DNA of 64,000 nucleotides, from positions 229,501 through 293,500 of the forward strand of contig NZ_CP150096.1 of assembly GCF_038396765.1 (NCBI RefSeq), in the 5' to 3' direction. Below, one piece after another: positions 55,011 through 64,000 of this stretch. Within the stretch, counting starts at the first letter, position 1, and each line of letters starts with the position of its first letter. This stretch comes from Chitinophaga caseinilytica. GTDB taxonomy: Bacteria; Bacteroidota; Bacteroidia; Chitinophagales; Chitinophagaceae. The position numbers were made by a program, and so were the translations under genes. The notes under the pieces are model-generated. The model was not told the DNA's origin, made no database searches, and was given only the letters and a program-made list of their open reading frames with translations.

Positions 55011-55088
55011 TATGGTTAAATATAAAGAATGGGGCGGGATGAAGGCGCGCTGTGCTGACATACGGCTGATTTCATATACCGGCGGCAT

Positions 55089-55118
55089 AAAAAAAGCCCG
55101 CCGTTTACCGGCGGGCTT
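55089..55118 (-). terminator. Terminator between SusD and the CBM9-like gene
   Basis: Stem AAGCCCGCCG (55094-55103) / CGGCGGGCTT (55109-55118), loop TTTAC, followed on the minus strand by seven T (55089-55095). It would end most SusC/SusD transcripts before the downstream enzymes. Confidence 0.85.
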
Positions 55119-55149
55119 GTCACAAAAAGAGTAGCACCTAAGGGTTTTA

Positions 55150-56727
55150 TCAATAATTCGGATTCTGTTTCAGGTTCTTGTTCACATCGATTTCTTTCTG
55201 CGGGATGGGCCACAGGTAGTTCTTGGATGCGTCGAACTTGCGGGTTTCCACCACCACGTTGGTCCCCGTGAGGGTGAGCGCGCCGGTGTTGGGATCTACC
55301 TTTCCGGGGCGAACGCCGTGGATGGCGCCTTTCCGCACCAGGTCACCGATTTTCCAACGCTGGATATCATACCAGCGCATACCTTCGAGCGCCAGTTCCA
55401 CCCTTCTTTCGCGGCGTACCAGTTCGCGCATTTTCGCCTGGCCGGTGTAAACCGCCTGATCCACATCGGGCATTCCGGCGCGGTTACGAACGTCGTTGAT
55501 GGCGTCGTACACGCTCTGGTCGATCTGGCCTTTCTCGATCTTCGCTTCGGCATAAGTGAGCAGCACTTCCGCGTAGCGGATGAAGATCGCGTTCTGACCG
55601 GTATTCCACATATCCGCGAAATCGTTCAGGTCGTAAGTGAACTTGCGGAAGAGGTAACCGGTTTTGGCGTTGTTATCTCCCTGGTAGTAATCGCCGGATT
55701 CGGGATCGATCGGGTCGTAGAATTTGCCGCCGTATTGCTGGCCGGGCACCACGATGGAAGCCTGGAGGCGGGGATCGCGGTTGGTGTAGGGATTGGCCGC
55801 ATCGTAGCCGGAACCGGCTTCGGTGATCAGCTTCCCGTTCTTCATTTCATAAGCGTCTACCAGTTCCTGCGTAGGACTGATAGAGCCCCATCCGCCGTAG
55901 CCGGACGACGGCATGATGCCGAGCCAACCATTGGAAAGGGTGTTTTCCATGTACTGCAGATCGAGGATCACTTCTGAATTGTTTTCGTGCTGGATCCTGA
56001 AAAGGTCGGAATACACGGGGTACAACTGATAGCCGAGCTGCATTACTTTCTGTGCGTCAGCGATGGCGTCGTCGTATTTAGCCATGAACAGTTCGAGGCG
56101 CGCACGGAGGGCCAGCGCGGCGCCACGGGTGACACGGCCCTTGTCGGCGGCGGTTACCTCCAGCTGCGGCGCGATGGCGGCCAGCTCGTCGAGAATGAAC
56201 TGGCGCACCTCGGCCTGAGGGGCTTGTTTGATCGTATTGGCTTCATCCATGGTCACCGTTTTGGTAACCAGCGGAACATCGCCGTATAGCTGTGTCAGTG
56301 TAAAATACTTATACGCGCGCAGGAAGCGGGCTTCGGCCTTCATGCGGTTCTTTTTGGCATCGTCCATTTTCACCTGGTCCACATTCTCCAGGAAGTTGTT
56401 GCATTTCTGGATGGTGGTATAGGTGAAGCGGTTTTTAGCGTCCGGGTCAGAAGGCGTGGCATCGCCGTTGCCGTGTGCGGTGAACCCTTCCCAGAAATAC
56501 TGGTTGTAGGCGTTATCAGACACGCAATCCATGTAGATAAGGTTTTCCGCGTCTTCCCAATCTTTATAGCAGCCATTGAGCGCTGCCAGGGCGTCGGATT
56601 CCGTTTTCCAGAGCACGTTGTTGCTGTAAGCATCCAGCGGCGTGCGTTCCAGGAAATCTTTATTACATGCCGAGAGAAGGGCTCCGGCAGATATTGCAGT
56701 TAATATGATGAAGTTCTTCCTTTTCAT
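55150..56727 (-). CDS. RagB/SusD family nutrient-binding outer-membrane lipoprotein
   Basis: A 525-residue protein with a lipoprotein signal ending in ALLSAC (lipidated Cys) followed by NKDFLERTPLDAYSNN. SusD blocks: RAYKYFTLTQLYGDVPLVTK, AEAKIEKGQIDQSVYDAIND and RRERRVELALEGMRWYDIQR. It lies 29 bases downstream of its SusC partner. It binds the glycan captured by this locus; the substrate is not identified. Confidence 0.95.
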   Translation of the reverse strand: MKRKNFIILTAISAGALLSACNKDFLERTPLDAYSNNVLWKTESDALAALNGCYKDWEDAENLIYMDCVSDNAYNQYFWEGFTAHGNGDATPSDPDAKNRFTYTTIQKCNNFLENVDQVKMDDAKKNRMKAEARFLRAYKYFTLTQLYGDVPLVTKTVTMDEANTIKQAPQAEVRQFILDELAAIAPQLEVTAADKGRVTRGAALALRARLELFMAKYDDAIADAQKVMQLGYQLYPVYSDLFRIQHENNSEVILDLQYMENTLSNGWLGIMPSSGYGGWGSISPTQELVDAYEMKNGKLITEAGSGYDAANPYTNRDPRLQASIVVPGQQYGGKFYDPIDPESGDYYQGDNNAKTGYLFRKFTYDLNDFADMWNTGQNAIFIRYAEVLLTYAEAKIEKGQIDQSVYDAINDVRNRAGMPDVDQAVYTGQAKMRELVRRERRVELALEGMRWYDIQRWKIGDLVRKGAIHGVRPGKVDPNTGALTLTGTNVVVETRKFDASKNYLWPIPQKEIDVNKNLKQNPNY

Positions 56728-56756
56728 TTGTCAGTTTTTTTAAATGATACCTTCCG

Positions 56757-59700
56757 TTAGAATGTTACGTTCAGGCCCAGCGTATTCACTTTCACCTGCG
56801 GATAGTAGTAGATGCTGGAAGAGCTCGGTGCTTCGGGATCTACCCATTTGTACAGACCGCTGAAGGTCAGGATATTCTGGCCGCTGTAGTAAACCCTTGC
56901 ACGCTTGATGCCGATACGGCGGAGCATGTTTTCAGGCAAGGTGTACCCGAGCTGCAGGTTTTTCAGGCGGAGGTAAGAAGCGTCTTTCACCCAGAAGGAA
57001 GAAGGCATGCTGGATTGGTCGTTCTGCTTCCAGGTGTATAGGATCCTGGGAAGGGAAGCGCCCGGGTTCTCGGGAGACCAGGTATCGAGGAGGGCTGAAG
57101 TGGGCTTGCCGGCCGAAGTGCTGACGTTACCCAGTTTACCACCGTCGATGTAGGTTTTAACACCTGCAGCGCCCTGGAAGAACACCGTCAGGTCGAAACT
57201 TTTCCAACCACCGTTGAGCGTAAGGCCGTAGGTAGCTTTCGGATAATAGTTGCCGATATAGGTTTTGTCTTTGGTATCGATGACGTTATCGCCGTTGAGA
57301 TCGCGGTAACGGATATCGCCTGCATTGGTATTGCCGTTCTGCTTGGCGTGGGCGTCCACTTCAGCTTTCGACTGGAAGATGCCGTCGGCGATGTAACCCC
57401 AGAATGCATTGATGGGCAACCCTTCCTGTTTGATCGTATAGCCGGAGGGGCCGCTCGAAATGAATTTCTCGATGTTGTTGCGGATAAACGATACGTTACC
57501 GTTGGCGCCCCAGTTGAAGTCGCCCTTGCTGTCGCTATACCCTACCGTGAATTCCCAACCTTTGTTCACCACGATACCGGCGTTCTGCGCAGGCGGTTTG
57601 AGGCCGTACACGGCGCTCACGGGCACTTCGATGAGGATGTCGCGGGTACGTTTCTTGAACCAGTCTACCGTCAGGTTCACCTTGCCGCCCAGGATCGATG
57701 CGTCCAGGCCAACGTTGGTTTCTGCCGTGGTTTCCCAAACGATGTCGGCATTGGCGCCGCGGAGCAGGGAAATCCCCGGAGCGATCGCGCCACCGAAACC
57801 GTAGTTCTGGCTGCCGAAGTACATCGGGATGTAAGGATAGAACGGCGCTGCGGGGTTATCCGCATCGTCTGCGAGCGTCTGGTTGCCCAGTTCGCCCCAG
57901 GAAGCACGCAGCTTCATGGCCGATACATATTGTTTCACACCCTGGAAGAAGTTTTCACGATCGATGTTCCAACCTGCGGAGAACGAGGGGAACGTGCCCC
58001 AGCGGTTCTTCTTCGCAAAACGGCTCGAACCGTCGCGGCGGATGTTGGCTTCGAAGAGATATTTACCGTCGTAGTCGTAGTTGATACGGCCGAAGAGCGA
58101 CTGCAAAGCGGACTCATATGCATAGCCGCCCGTGGTCTGCCCGTCTGCCGAACCGAGGTTGAGCTGGCTGAGGTTGTTGTTCAGGAAGTTTTTCCGGAAA
58201 CCTTCGTTGAAGGTGTATTTGGTATACTCCTGGAAATAACCGGCAAGGGCTTTCAGGTTGTGTTTGCCGAAGCTGGTGCCGTATTCGAGGAGGTCCTGGT
58301 GGGTCACTACCATGTTGGTCTGACTGCCGTCTTTCAGCGAGTTGGGACCGGGGTACATGGTCGGATTACCGTTTTTGTCGTAATACTGGATGTCGGAGAT
58401 GAAGGATTTGGTCTGTACCGTACGCTGGGTATACGCCAGCGAAGGCTTGAAGTGCAGGCCTTTTATGATTTCCAGGTCGGCAGACACGTTGCCGAGCAGG
58501 TCGGAAGTATTATCGTTCCGGAAGCTGGGCGATTCCAGCCATGCAGCCGGGCTGCCGTCGGCGATGTAACCGTAGTGTCCATTGGCGAACTTGTACGGCA
58601 CCGTCGGCGAAATACGGTTGAACTGGCGGATGATCTGCGTGAAATCGGGTACGCCGGGGTAGCTCGACTGCGGTTCTTTCACCGGGTTGTACGTGTAGGC
58701 CAGGTTACCGGAAACGCGCAGGCGCTGGCTCAGTTGCTGGCTGATGTTGAAGCGGGTGGTGTAGCGTTTGGCGTTGGTTTTCTCTACGAGACCAGCCTGG
58801 TCGAACATCCCGAGCGACAGCGAGTATTGCCCTGTTTCGCTACCTCCGCTGAGGCCGAGGTAATAGTTTTGCTGGATACCGGAGCCCTGGTAGGCGAGGT
58901 CGAGCCAATCGGTGTTCGGGTAGTTGAAGGGATCGGATCCGTCTTTGAATTTCTGGATCTCTTCCGGTTTATAGTAAGCCGCATTGCCCTGGTTGGTCTG
59001 GGCCTGGTTGTACAGCGAAGCCGATTGCCAGGAGGGCAGGAAGTCGGGCAGCGCGGTGGCTTTTTGCTTGCCTACATAAGTATTGAATACGATCTGGGGC
59101 GCGCCTTTCTTTCCTTTCTTGGTGGTGATGAGGATCACGCCGTTGGCCGCGCGGGAACCGTAGATGGATGCGGAGGCGGCGTCTTTCAGTACGGAAATGG
59201 ATTCGATATCGTCGGGGTTCACATTGTTCATACTGGAGATCACACCGTCTACTACCACCATGGCGCTGGAATTGTTCAGCGTGCCGATACCGCGAACGCG
59301 GATGACGCCACCGTCTTTACCGGGCTGGCCGCTGTTGGCTGCCGTTACGGCCACACCGGCCATGGTACCCTGCAAGGCGCTGGCTACGTTGGTTACGGGG
59401 CGGTCGGCCAATTGCTTGGAAGTTACGGCGGCTACTGAGCCGGTGAGGTTCACTTTCTTCTGGGTGCCGTAACCCACTACAACTACGGCTTCCAGGTCGG
59501 ATTGCTTCGGCTTGAGGACCACCTTCATGTTTTCTGTCGCGGGCAATTCCAGGGTTTCGAAACCCATTTGGGAAACCAGGAGAACAGCGCCGGCGTCGGC
59601 CTGCAGCTGGAAGTTCCCTTCGCCGTCGGTAACGGTACCGCGTTGGGTGCCTTTGATTTGAATGGTAGCGCCGGGAAGCGGTTCACCCTTTTCGTCGGTT

Positions 59701-60119
59701 ACCTTGCCTTTAATTTGCATGAGCGGTTTGGCATCGGGAATTTCCGAACGGGGTGCTGCGGAAGCAGCTTTTTCTTTCACGATCACCACATCGTCCAACA
59801 GCGTAAATACCAGCGGCTGGTTCCGGAAGCAGGCTTCCAGCACCTCGCTGATATGACGGTTTTTCACGGAGAGCGTTACCGGTGCGGCCTTTTCGAGTTG
59901 CTTGGCCGTGTACACGAAAGAAAAGCCGGTCTGGCGCTTGATCTCCCGGAACACCTTTTCCAGGGGAGCGTTCTTCTCCGAAATAGTTACCTGTTGACTG
60001 AGCGTTTTGGCGCTCACGCACATACATGCAGACAACAGGAACAAAGCGGTGAGTTTCATGATCCGCAATTTTTTGTTAATACCCTCCGGCAGGAAGGCAT
60101 AAAGGAGCTTTAAATGCAT
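56757..60119 (-). CDS. SusC/RagA family TonB-linked outer-membrane receptor
   Basis: The protein has up to 1120 residues. The signal segment is MKLTALFLLSACMCVSAKTL, the STN domain QVTISEKNAPLEKVFREIKR, then the carboxypeptidase-regulatory-like domain (GEPLPGATIQIKGTQRG), the SusC plug (VVGYGTQKKVNLTGSV; DAASASIYGSRAANGV) and a barrel ending in VTF. ATG 60119 overlaps a 15-base element shared with the other SusC gene. ATG 60059 before MKLTALF is an alternative start. The STN domain links it to the FecR/sigma pair directly upstream. Confidence 0.95.
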   Translation of the reverse strand: MHLKLLYAFLPEGINKKLRIMKLTALFLLSACMCVSAKTLSQQVTISEKNAPLEKVFREIKRQTGFSFVYTAKQLEKAAPVTLSVKNRHISEVLEACFRNQPLVFTLLDDVVIVKEKAASAAPRSEIPDAKPLMQIKGKVTDEKGEPLPGATIQIKGTQRGTVTDGEGNFQLQADAGAVLLVSQMGFETLELPATENMKVVLKPKQSDLEAVVVVGYGTQKKVNLTGSVAAVTSKQLADRPVTNVASALQGTMAGVAVTAANSGQPGKDGGVIRVRGIGTLNNSSAMVVVDGVISSMNNVNPDDIESISVLKDAASASIYGSRAANGVILITTKKGKKGAPQIVFNTYVGKQKATALPDFLPSWQSASLYNQAQTNQGNAAYYKPEEIQKFKDGSDPFNYPNTDWLDLAYQGSGIQQNYYLGLSGGSETGQYSLSLGMFDQAGLVEKTNAKRYTTRFNISQQLSQRLRVSGNLAYTYNPVKEPQSSYPGVPDFTQIIRQFNRISPTVPYKFANGHYGYIADGSPAAWLESPSFRNDNTSDLLGNVSADLEIIKGLHFKPSLAYTQRTVQTKSFISDIQYYDKNGNPTMYPGPNSLKDGSQTNMVVTHQDLLEYGTSFGKHNLKALAGYFQEYTKYTFNEGFRKNFLNNNLSQLNLGSADGQTTGGYAYESALQSLFGRINYDYDGKYLFEANIRRDGSSRFAKKNRWGTFPSFSAGWNIDRENFFQGVKQYVSAMKLRASWGELGNQTLADDADNPAAPFYPYIPMYFGSQNYGFGGAIAPGISLLRGANADIVWETTAETNVGLDASILGGKVNLTVDWFKKRTRDILIEVPVSAVYGLKPPAQNAGIVVNKGWEFTVGYSDSKGDFNWGANGNVSFIRNNIEKFISSGPSGYTIKQEGLPINAFWGYIADGIFQSKAEVDAHAKQNGNTNAGDIRYRDLNGDNVIDTKDKTYIGNYYPKATYGLTLNGGWKSFDLTVFFQGAAGVKTYIDGGKLGNVSTSAGKPTSALLDTWSPENPGASLPRILYTWKQNDQSSMPSSFWVKDASYLRLKNLQLGYTLPENMLRRIGIKRARVYYSGQNILTFSGLYKWVDPEAPSSSSIYYYPQVKVNTLGLNVTF

Positions 60120-60129
60120 AGATTTGCAT
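60115..60129 (-). promoter_or_regulatory. 15-bp element shared by both SusC gene starts (copy 2)
   Basis: ATGCAAATCTATGCA on the minus strand, identical to 6006-6020. It covers the chosen start of this SusC gene. Confidence 0.5.
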
Positions 60130-60191
60130 AGTTTGAGTGATTCAATAAACTTTCTATCAGAGTGGACTGTTTTAAGTACTCAGACCTTCAG

Positions 60192-60214
60192 CGCCCTGCG
60201 GACCAGGCAGGGCG
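60192..60214. promoter_or_regulatory. Intercistronic hairpin between FecR and SusC
   Basis: CGCCCTGC (60192-60199) pairs with GCAGGGCG (60207-60214), seven-base loop. On the minus strand, the direction of the operon, no T run follows, so it is more likely a processing or stabilising hairpin than a terminator. Confidence 0.4.
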
Positions 60215-60247
60215 TTTTCTATGTCCGGTACCTGCGTACGTGGTGTT

Positions 60248-61411
60248 TTACTTCATAACGACGATTTTTTTGCCTTCTATTTTAAATTTGACTTTGCCTG
60301 TTAATTCGAGTGCCTTCAGCACATCGGAGAGTTTTTTGCTGCGGGGCAGGTCGAGGTAGAAGCGATCGTCTACCTGCTCGATGTCCCCCACTTCCACATC
60401 GTACCAGCGGGAAAGCTGGTTCATGACGCGGGCGATGGGCTCCCCTTCAAACACGAACCGCCCGTTCTTCCATCCCATCACCTGGTCCAGATTTACGTGC
60501 TGATGCACATCCAGCCGGCCGTTGCCGGCCTGCGCCTGCTCGCCCGGGGCGATGGTGCGGGAACCTGCTGCGGTGGAGACTTTCACTTTCCCTTCCAGCA
60601 GCGTGGTGCGCACGGCGCCGTCTTCAGGATATGCGCTTACGTTGAAATGCGTGCCCAATACGGCAATATCTACCCCGTTGGCTTTTACCGTGAAGGGCAT
60701 CTTCTCGTCTTTCGCCACCTCGAGATATACCTCACCCGTTATCGTCACGCTGCGCGAGGCGCCCGCGAACGCGGTGGGGAAAGTGATGGAGGAAGCGGAA
60801 TTGAGCCAGGCTTTCGTGCCATCGGGCAATGTGAGGCGGTATTGGCCGCCGCGGGGCGTGGTCATCGTATTATATACGATTTCCCCTTCCCGATTGTCTT
60901 CGCCGTCATAAACAAGCTGGCCGTTGGATAGTTTATTGACGGAAGTGCCGCCCTGTTGCGCCAGGAGCCCGTCTGCCGCGCTATCCAGCACGATCTGCCG
61001 GCCGTTGGAGAGGGTGAGCACGGCTTTTTCGCCGCCGGGCATTACATCGTTGGTAACTTCTTCCTGTACGTTTGCGAGGGGCTCCTGCGCCGATCTTGTG
61101 CCCTTCCAGATGCCAAGGCCCGCCAGGAACAGCACAGCGGCCGCAGCGGCGGGTTTCCACCAGGCGATGCGCATCCGCGTACGGTCCGTTTCCTCGGAAA
61201 TCCGGGTATATACACGCTCCATGGCGGCTTCGCCACGTTGCCGGTCGGCCGCCGATGGCTCGTAATTGCGCCAGGCTTCTTCCAGCACCGATTGCAATGC
61301 CGCGTCGGATGCAGACCGGTTTACCCAGTCGGCCAACTCCTGCCGTTCGTCTTCCGAACTGGCGCCCTCAAAAAAGCGGTTGACGAGATATTGGATCCTT
61401 GCGTTAGACAT
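60248..61411 (-). CDS. FecR family anti-sigma factor
   Basis: A 387-residue protein. The N-terminal sigma-binding part (to about 83) is followed by a membrane segment at about 84-102 (WWKPAAAAAVLFLAGLGIW). The FecR domain has TTPRGGQYRLTLPDGTKAWL and VTITGEVYLEVAKDEKMPF, and the C-terminal DUF4974 domain IARVMNQLSRWYDVEVGD. It lies between the sigma-factor and SusC genes in the classical order. Confidence 0.94.
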   Translation of the reverse strand: MSNARIQYLVNRFFEGASSEDERQELADWVNRSASDAALQSVLEEAWRNYEPSAADRQRGEAAMERVYTRISEETDRTRMRIAWWKPAAAAAVLFLAGLGIWKGTRSAQEPLANVQEEVTNDVMPGGEKAVLTLSNGRQIVLDSAADGLLAQQGGTSVNKLSNGQLVYDGEDNREGEIVYNTMTTPRGGQYRLTLPDGTKAWLNSASSITFPTAFAGASRSVTITGEVYLEVAKDEKMPFTVKANGVDIAVLGTHFNVSAYPEDGAVRTTLLEGKVKVSTAAGSRTIAPGEQAQAGNGRLDVHQHVNLDQVMGWKNGRFVFEGEPIARVMNQLSRWYDVEVGDIEQVDDRFYLDLPRSKKLSDVLKALELTGKVKFKIEGKKIVVMK

Positions 61412-61507
61412 ATGGTTGAAAATTAAGATAACGTGAGCCCGCCCGTAGCGTTGCTACAGATAAAGACAACCGCCGGAAGCGATAGGCATAGTGGTCAGGA
61501 AAAAAAT

Positions 61508-62107
61508 TTAACAAAATGGAAACACGAGGCAGGGCAACAGGAGGATTTCGAGGGAATGGGGGTGCCGGCTGAGCGTTTCGCGGAGGGTGCGCAGCGCCTG
61601 GATCATATGGTTTTTCACCGTACCGGTGGTGATTTGCAGCCTCCGGGCGATTTCTTCGTGCTTGACGCCCTCTTCGCGGCTGAGGAGGTAAATGGCTTTT
61701 TGCCGGGGCGGCAATTGCTGGATGGCCCGGTGCAACAGCTCCCGGGTCTCTTTCAGGGAAATATGGGATTGGGGGCTGCTGTGTGCCGGCGCTTCGTCCG
61801 TTTGCAACTGGCGGATAACGTTCTCTTCCCGCGCCATTTTCCGGAAACCGTTGATGGCGTGGTTTTGCGCCATGCGGAAGAGATAACTGCCGAAGGAATC
61901 CACGTCGCGGAGCGACTTCCGGTCTTTCCAGAGCTTCAGGAATACGTCTTGCACCACATCCTCCGCCGTGGCCGGCGAACCGGTCAGCTTGCTGATGAAG
62001 CCGTACAGCTTGAACTTGTATGCATGAAAAAGATGCGTAAACGCTAGCTCATCCCCATCTGCAGCCATTTTCAGCCATTCCTCCTCGTATTGAATAGACG
62101 TAGACAA
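61508..62107 (-). CDS. RNA polymerase ECF-type sigma factor
   Basis: A 199-residue protein. Region 2: FTHLFHAYKFKLYGFISKLT and ATAEDVVQDVFLKLWKDRKS. Region 4: LPPRQKAIYLLSREEGVKHE and the helix-turn-helix IARRLQITTGTVKNHMIQAL. The C-terminal tail is hydrophobic (LEILLLPCLVFPFC). It should activate the FecR-SusC-SusD operon when the receptor is loaded. It lies 96 bases upstream of FecR. Confidence 0.95.
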   Translation of the reverse strand: MSTSIQYEEEWLKMAADGDELAFTHLFHAYKFKLYGFISKLTGSPATAEDVVQDVFLKLWKDRKSLRDVDSFGSYLFRMAQNHAINGFRKMAREENVIRQLQTDEAPAHSSPQSHISLKETRELLHRAIQQLPPRQKAIYLLSREEGVKHEEIARRLQITTGTVKNHMIQALRTLRETLSRHPHSLEILLLPCLVFPFC

Positions 62108-62138
62108 CGTGTTTAATCCCCTTTGAAATTGGTCTCGA

Positions 62139-62146
62139 CAAATTTA
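62139..62146 (-). promoter_or_regulatory. Possible -7 box of the sigma-factor gene
   Basis: TAAATTTG on the minus strand fits TANNTTTG exactly, 31 bases upstream of the start codon. No matching -33 TTTG is seen at 19-21 bases. Confidence 0.35.
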
Positions 62147-62316
62147 TCGACATTTCAATAATTGCCGCAGAACTTTTTTAGCGGGAATCTGCATGGATAT
62201 CTGACTGAGAATCAAGCGATATAATTTTCATATCCCGATACATGACAATTCCTGCCGGTTGATACGGCCTAAAATTGCGGGACCGTTCCCAATTTTTGGC
62301 GAGCATCCCTCCAAAA

Positions 62317-62343
62317 AACGAAAGCGCCCCCGGCCGGGGGCGC
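62317..62343 (-). terminator. Terminator of the GH78-type gene
   Basis: A perfect 20-base palindrome at 62324-62343 (GCGCCCCCGG and its complement) is followed on the minus strand by TTTCGTTTTTT. It lies about 30 bases after the stop. Confidence 0.7.
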
Positions 62344-62371
62344 CCTCTTATCGCTACAGGCTACAACGCGA

Positions 62372-64000
62372 TCATTTCTCAGATTCGAACCGCCACTTTC
62401 CCGGCCCCACCAAAAACCGCACATATCCCCCTTCCGTCCCGAAGGGCTTCGCCGCGCCCGGTTTTGTGAAATTCCCGTTGGCAAACACCACTTTCCCGTT
62501 CATTTTGATCTTTTTAGCCGACGGTACCGCGATCACCGTGGTGGTGCCGCCGGGCGTTTCCGCATCAAGGGAGAATCGGCCGTTGCGGTTCACGAATGCG
62601 GTACGGATGGGGCCTTTGACGGAAGGTACCGTGGCGGCCGCTTCTTCCATCTTCCCGGGCCGGGGCATGATGCGGAGCGTGTCGTACCCCGGGCTCAGGG
62701 GCTCCACGCCGCAAAGGAACTGTCCCAGCACCGTGAGCCCGCCGCCGCTCCAGGCGTGGTTCACCGTTCCGCCACCGAAACCCTTCGGCCCGATGCCCCA
62801 TCCTTCGAACAGGGTCGTGAACCGCGGATCGTTCACCATTTCGGAAAAACGCTCCTTGTGGCGGGCCAGCGCCTCGTCTGGCCGGCCCATCCGGAACATC
62901 GCTTCGAATACATATTTTTCCATATACGGGCTGGCATGCCTTTCCGCTGCAAATACCTGCATGATGGCCGGGTATTTCTCCGGCCCGGCAATCCCCGACA
63001 CCACGGCCAGCGCCTGTGTCCGGTCGTCGGTTTTACCTTTGTAGGCGGGGTCGCGGTACGATTTCCCGTTCCAGAATCGCGCATTGAAAGCGGGATGGAA
63101 TCTGGCGCGGGCGGCGGCGAACATGGCGGCGTCTGCCGGTTTGCCGAGCTCGCGGGCCATGCGCTCCATCCCGTCGAGCGCGATGTAATACCAAAGGTTG
63201 TACATGCAAAGCATATCGCGGTTATCGCCCCAATCGCCCCAGGTCCAGTCTCCCCGACGGAACTGCATCAGCCCCTGGCCGTCGGGCTCCCAGAGCTGCA
63301 GGTATTTTTTGGCGCCGTCATACAAATCCGCGATGGTGGTTTTGTCGCCGGTATTGAGGTAATACGTCCAGATGCCGTAATATCCCAGCGTGGCGAGCAC
63401 CTGGCAGGGCAGTTCATCGAACCAGTTGCCGGCCGGAACGGGCGCGTAAATCTTGCCATCGGGCTGCTGCCAGGCAATGATTTCATGCAGCCATTTACGG
63501 ATGAGCAGATGCGCGGAGGGCGACATCGCATAAAAAACCTCGCCGGCTTCATTGACCGCATCGCCCGTCCACTGGCCTCTTTCACGTTCCGGGCAATCCA
63601 TGAAATTATCGCGCATCGTTACGTACAGGGTACGCAAAGCTTTGTCGCGGAGTTTGTTGAAAAAGGGATCGGAGCAACTGAAACTCCCCGAAAACTGCGT
63701 ATCGTAGCCGGTTTCGCGGAATTTCAGGGATTTGATCTTCGTGCCTTTCGGGAACACGTAATATACTTTATGGCCGTTCATCCAGAGCAGGTGCTCATAA
63801 GCCTGCGGCCCTTCCTTCGTCAGGTATTCGGCGCGCAGGTTGGCTTCGCCGCCGCTGAAGGAAAGATAATTATCGGTGAAGATGGAAATATGCCCGCCGG
63901 CCGCGGCCTCGATGTCGAAATACGGCGTCACCTGGGCGTTGTAGGGCAGATCGCAGACGATGGTGTCGCCCGTGGCAACGATGGAAGTTTTGGGAAACTC
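62372..64000 (-). CDS. GH78-type alpha-L-rhamnosidase-like protein, N-terminus outside window
   Basis: The frame is open to the right edge without a start, so the N-terminus is missing. The (alpha/alpha)6 barrel shows the GH78 signature MDCPERERGQWTGDAVNEAG, with the acid residues used in catalysis, and then DWTWGDWGDNRDMLCMYNLW and SGGGLTVLGQFLCGVEPLSP, followed by a C-terminal beta-sandwich. It should release rhamnose from plant or bacterial polysaccharides. Related six-hairpin glycosidases of other families are possible. It is upstream of, and on the same strand as, the second SusC/D locus. Confidence 0.85.
   Translation of the reverse strand, partial: EFPKTSIVATGDTIVCDLPYNAQVTPYFDIEAAAGGHISIFTDNYLSFSGGEANLRAEYLTKEGPQAYEHLLWMNGHKVYYVFPKGTKIKSLKFRETGYDTQFSGSFSCSDPFFNKLRDKALRTLYVTMRDNFMDCPERERGQWTGDAVNEAGEVFYAMSPSAHLLIRKWLHEIIAWQQPDGKIYAPVPAGNWFDELPCQVLATLGYYGIWTYYLNTGDKTTIADLYDGAKKYLQLWEPDGQGLMQFRRGDWTWGDWGDNRDMLCMYNLWYYIALDGMERMARELGKPADAAMFAAARARFHPAFNARFWNGKSYRDPAYKGKTDDRTQALAVVSGIAGPEKYPAIMQVFAAERHASPYMEKYVFEAMFRMGRPDEALARHKERFSEMVNDPRFTTLFEGWGIGPKGFGGGTVNHAWSGGGLTVLGQFLCGVEPLSPGYDTLRIMPRPGKMEEAAATVPSVKGPIRTAFVNRNGRFSLDAETPGGTTTVIAVPSAKKIKMNGKVVFANGNFTKPGAAKPFGTEGGYVRFLVGPGKWRFESEK

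Noticed and set aside
57348..59438. 696-codon plus-strand open frame opposite the second SusC gene
   Set aside because: Same reason: the SusC protein on the minus strand is certain.
60192..60214. Hairpin between FecR and SusC as a terminator
   Set aside because: The T run is on the plus-strand side, where no gene ends. In the operon direction there is no T run.

Overview
The window comes from a high-GC member of the Bacteroidota, most likely Chitinophagaceae (Chitinophaga or a close relative). The evidence is two SusC/SusD pairs with STN-type SusC receptors, each linked to an ECF sigma factor and a FecR anti-sigma factor; many secreted glycoside hydrolases; lipoprotein signals; and a tRNA promoter with the Bacteroidota -33 TTTG / -7 TANNTTTG pattern. 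No plasmid, phage or CRISPR core genes are visible. All assignments come from reading the sequence; no database search was run.

Left part (1-13.2 kb): a minus-strand nutrient-uptake locus with an ECF sigma factor, FecR, SusC, SusD and a TlpA-like protein that runs off the left edge and has a broken reading frame near its signal peptide. A plus-strand metallo-beta-lactamase-fold gene sits between the sigma factor and FecR. An M1 aminopeptidase lipoprotein and a GH20 hexosaminidase follow.

13.3-19 kb: a MocR-like aminotransferase faces three minus-strand genes. One is an RteC-family protein and two are related to each other; one of these two is broken in an A7 run. Divergent from them is an orphan FecR gene, also broken in an A7 run. 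Two tandem ~95-bp repeats with hairpins follow.

19-29 kb: accessory genes. These are an SDR oxidoreductase with a divergent HxlR regulator, tRNA-Glu, an AT-rich YhcG/DUF1016 nuclease gene, a GH10 xylanase, TfoX-like and DUF1761 proteins, a second HxlR regulator with a strong palindrome, a HigBA toxin-antitoxin pair, an AraC regulator, DUF2306, DUF1330, a GNAT acetyltransferase and an HSL-type esterase.

29-43.4 kb: a large esterase with two SGNH domains, an outer-membrane beta-barrel receptor, and a minus-strand operon resembling the Bacteroides xenosiderophore system XusABC (TonB receptor, DUF4374 lipoprotein, PepSY membrane protein). Then come a tandem repeat, a DinB protein, a GH92 alpha-mannosidase with an overlapping 36-codon ORF, a GNAT, an NTF2-like protein and a KTSC protein.

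43.4-52.9 kb: a striking two-gene operon. It encodes a 1253-residue GT2 membrane synthase fused to a GH26 domain and a second, probably inactive, TIM-barrel domain, plus a separate secreted TIM-barrel hydrolase. A Tat-exported Gfo/Idh/MocA oxidoreductase and a plus-strand trio (membrane protein, zinc-ribbon TPR protein, HELAH membrane protease) follow.

52.9-64 kb: a second polysaccharide-utilisation locus, all on the minus strand: ECF sigma factor, FecR, SusC, SusD, then after a terminator a CBM9-like protein and a GHL10-type glycosidase. A GH78-type rhamnosidase runs off the right edge.
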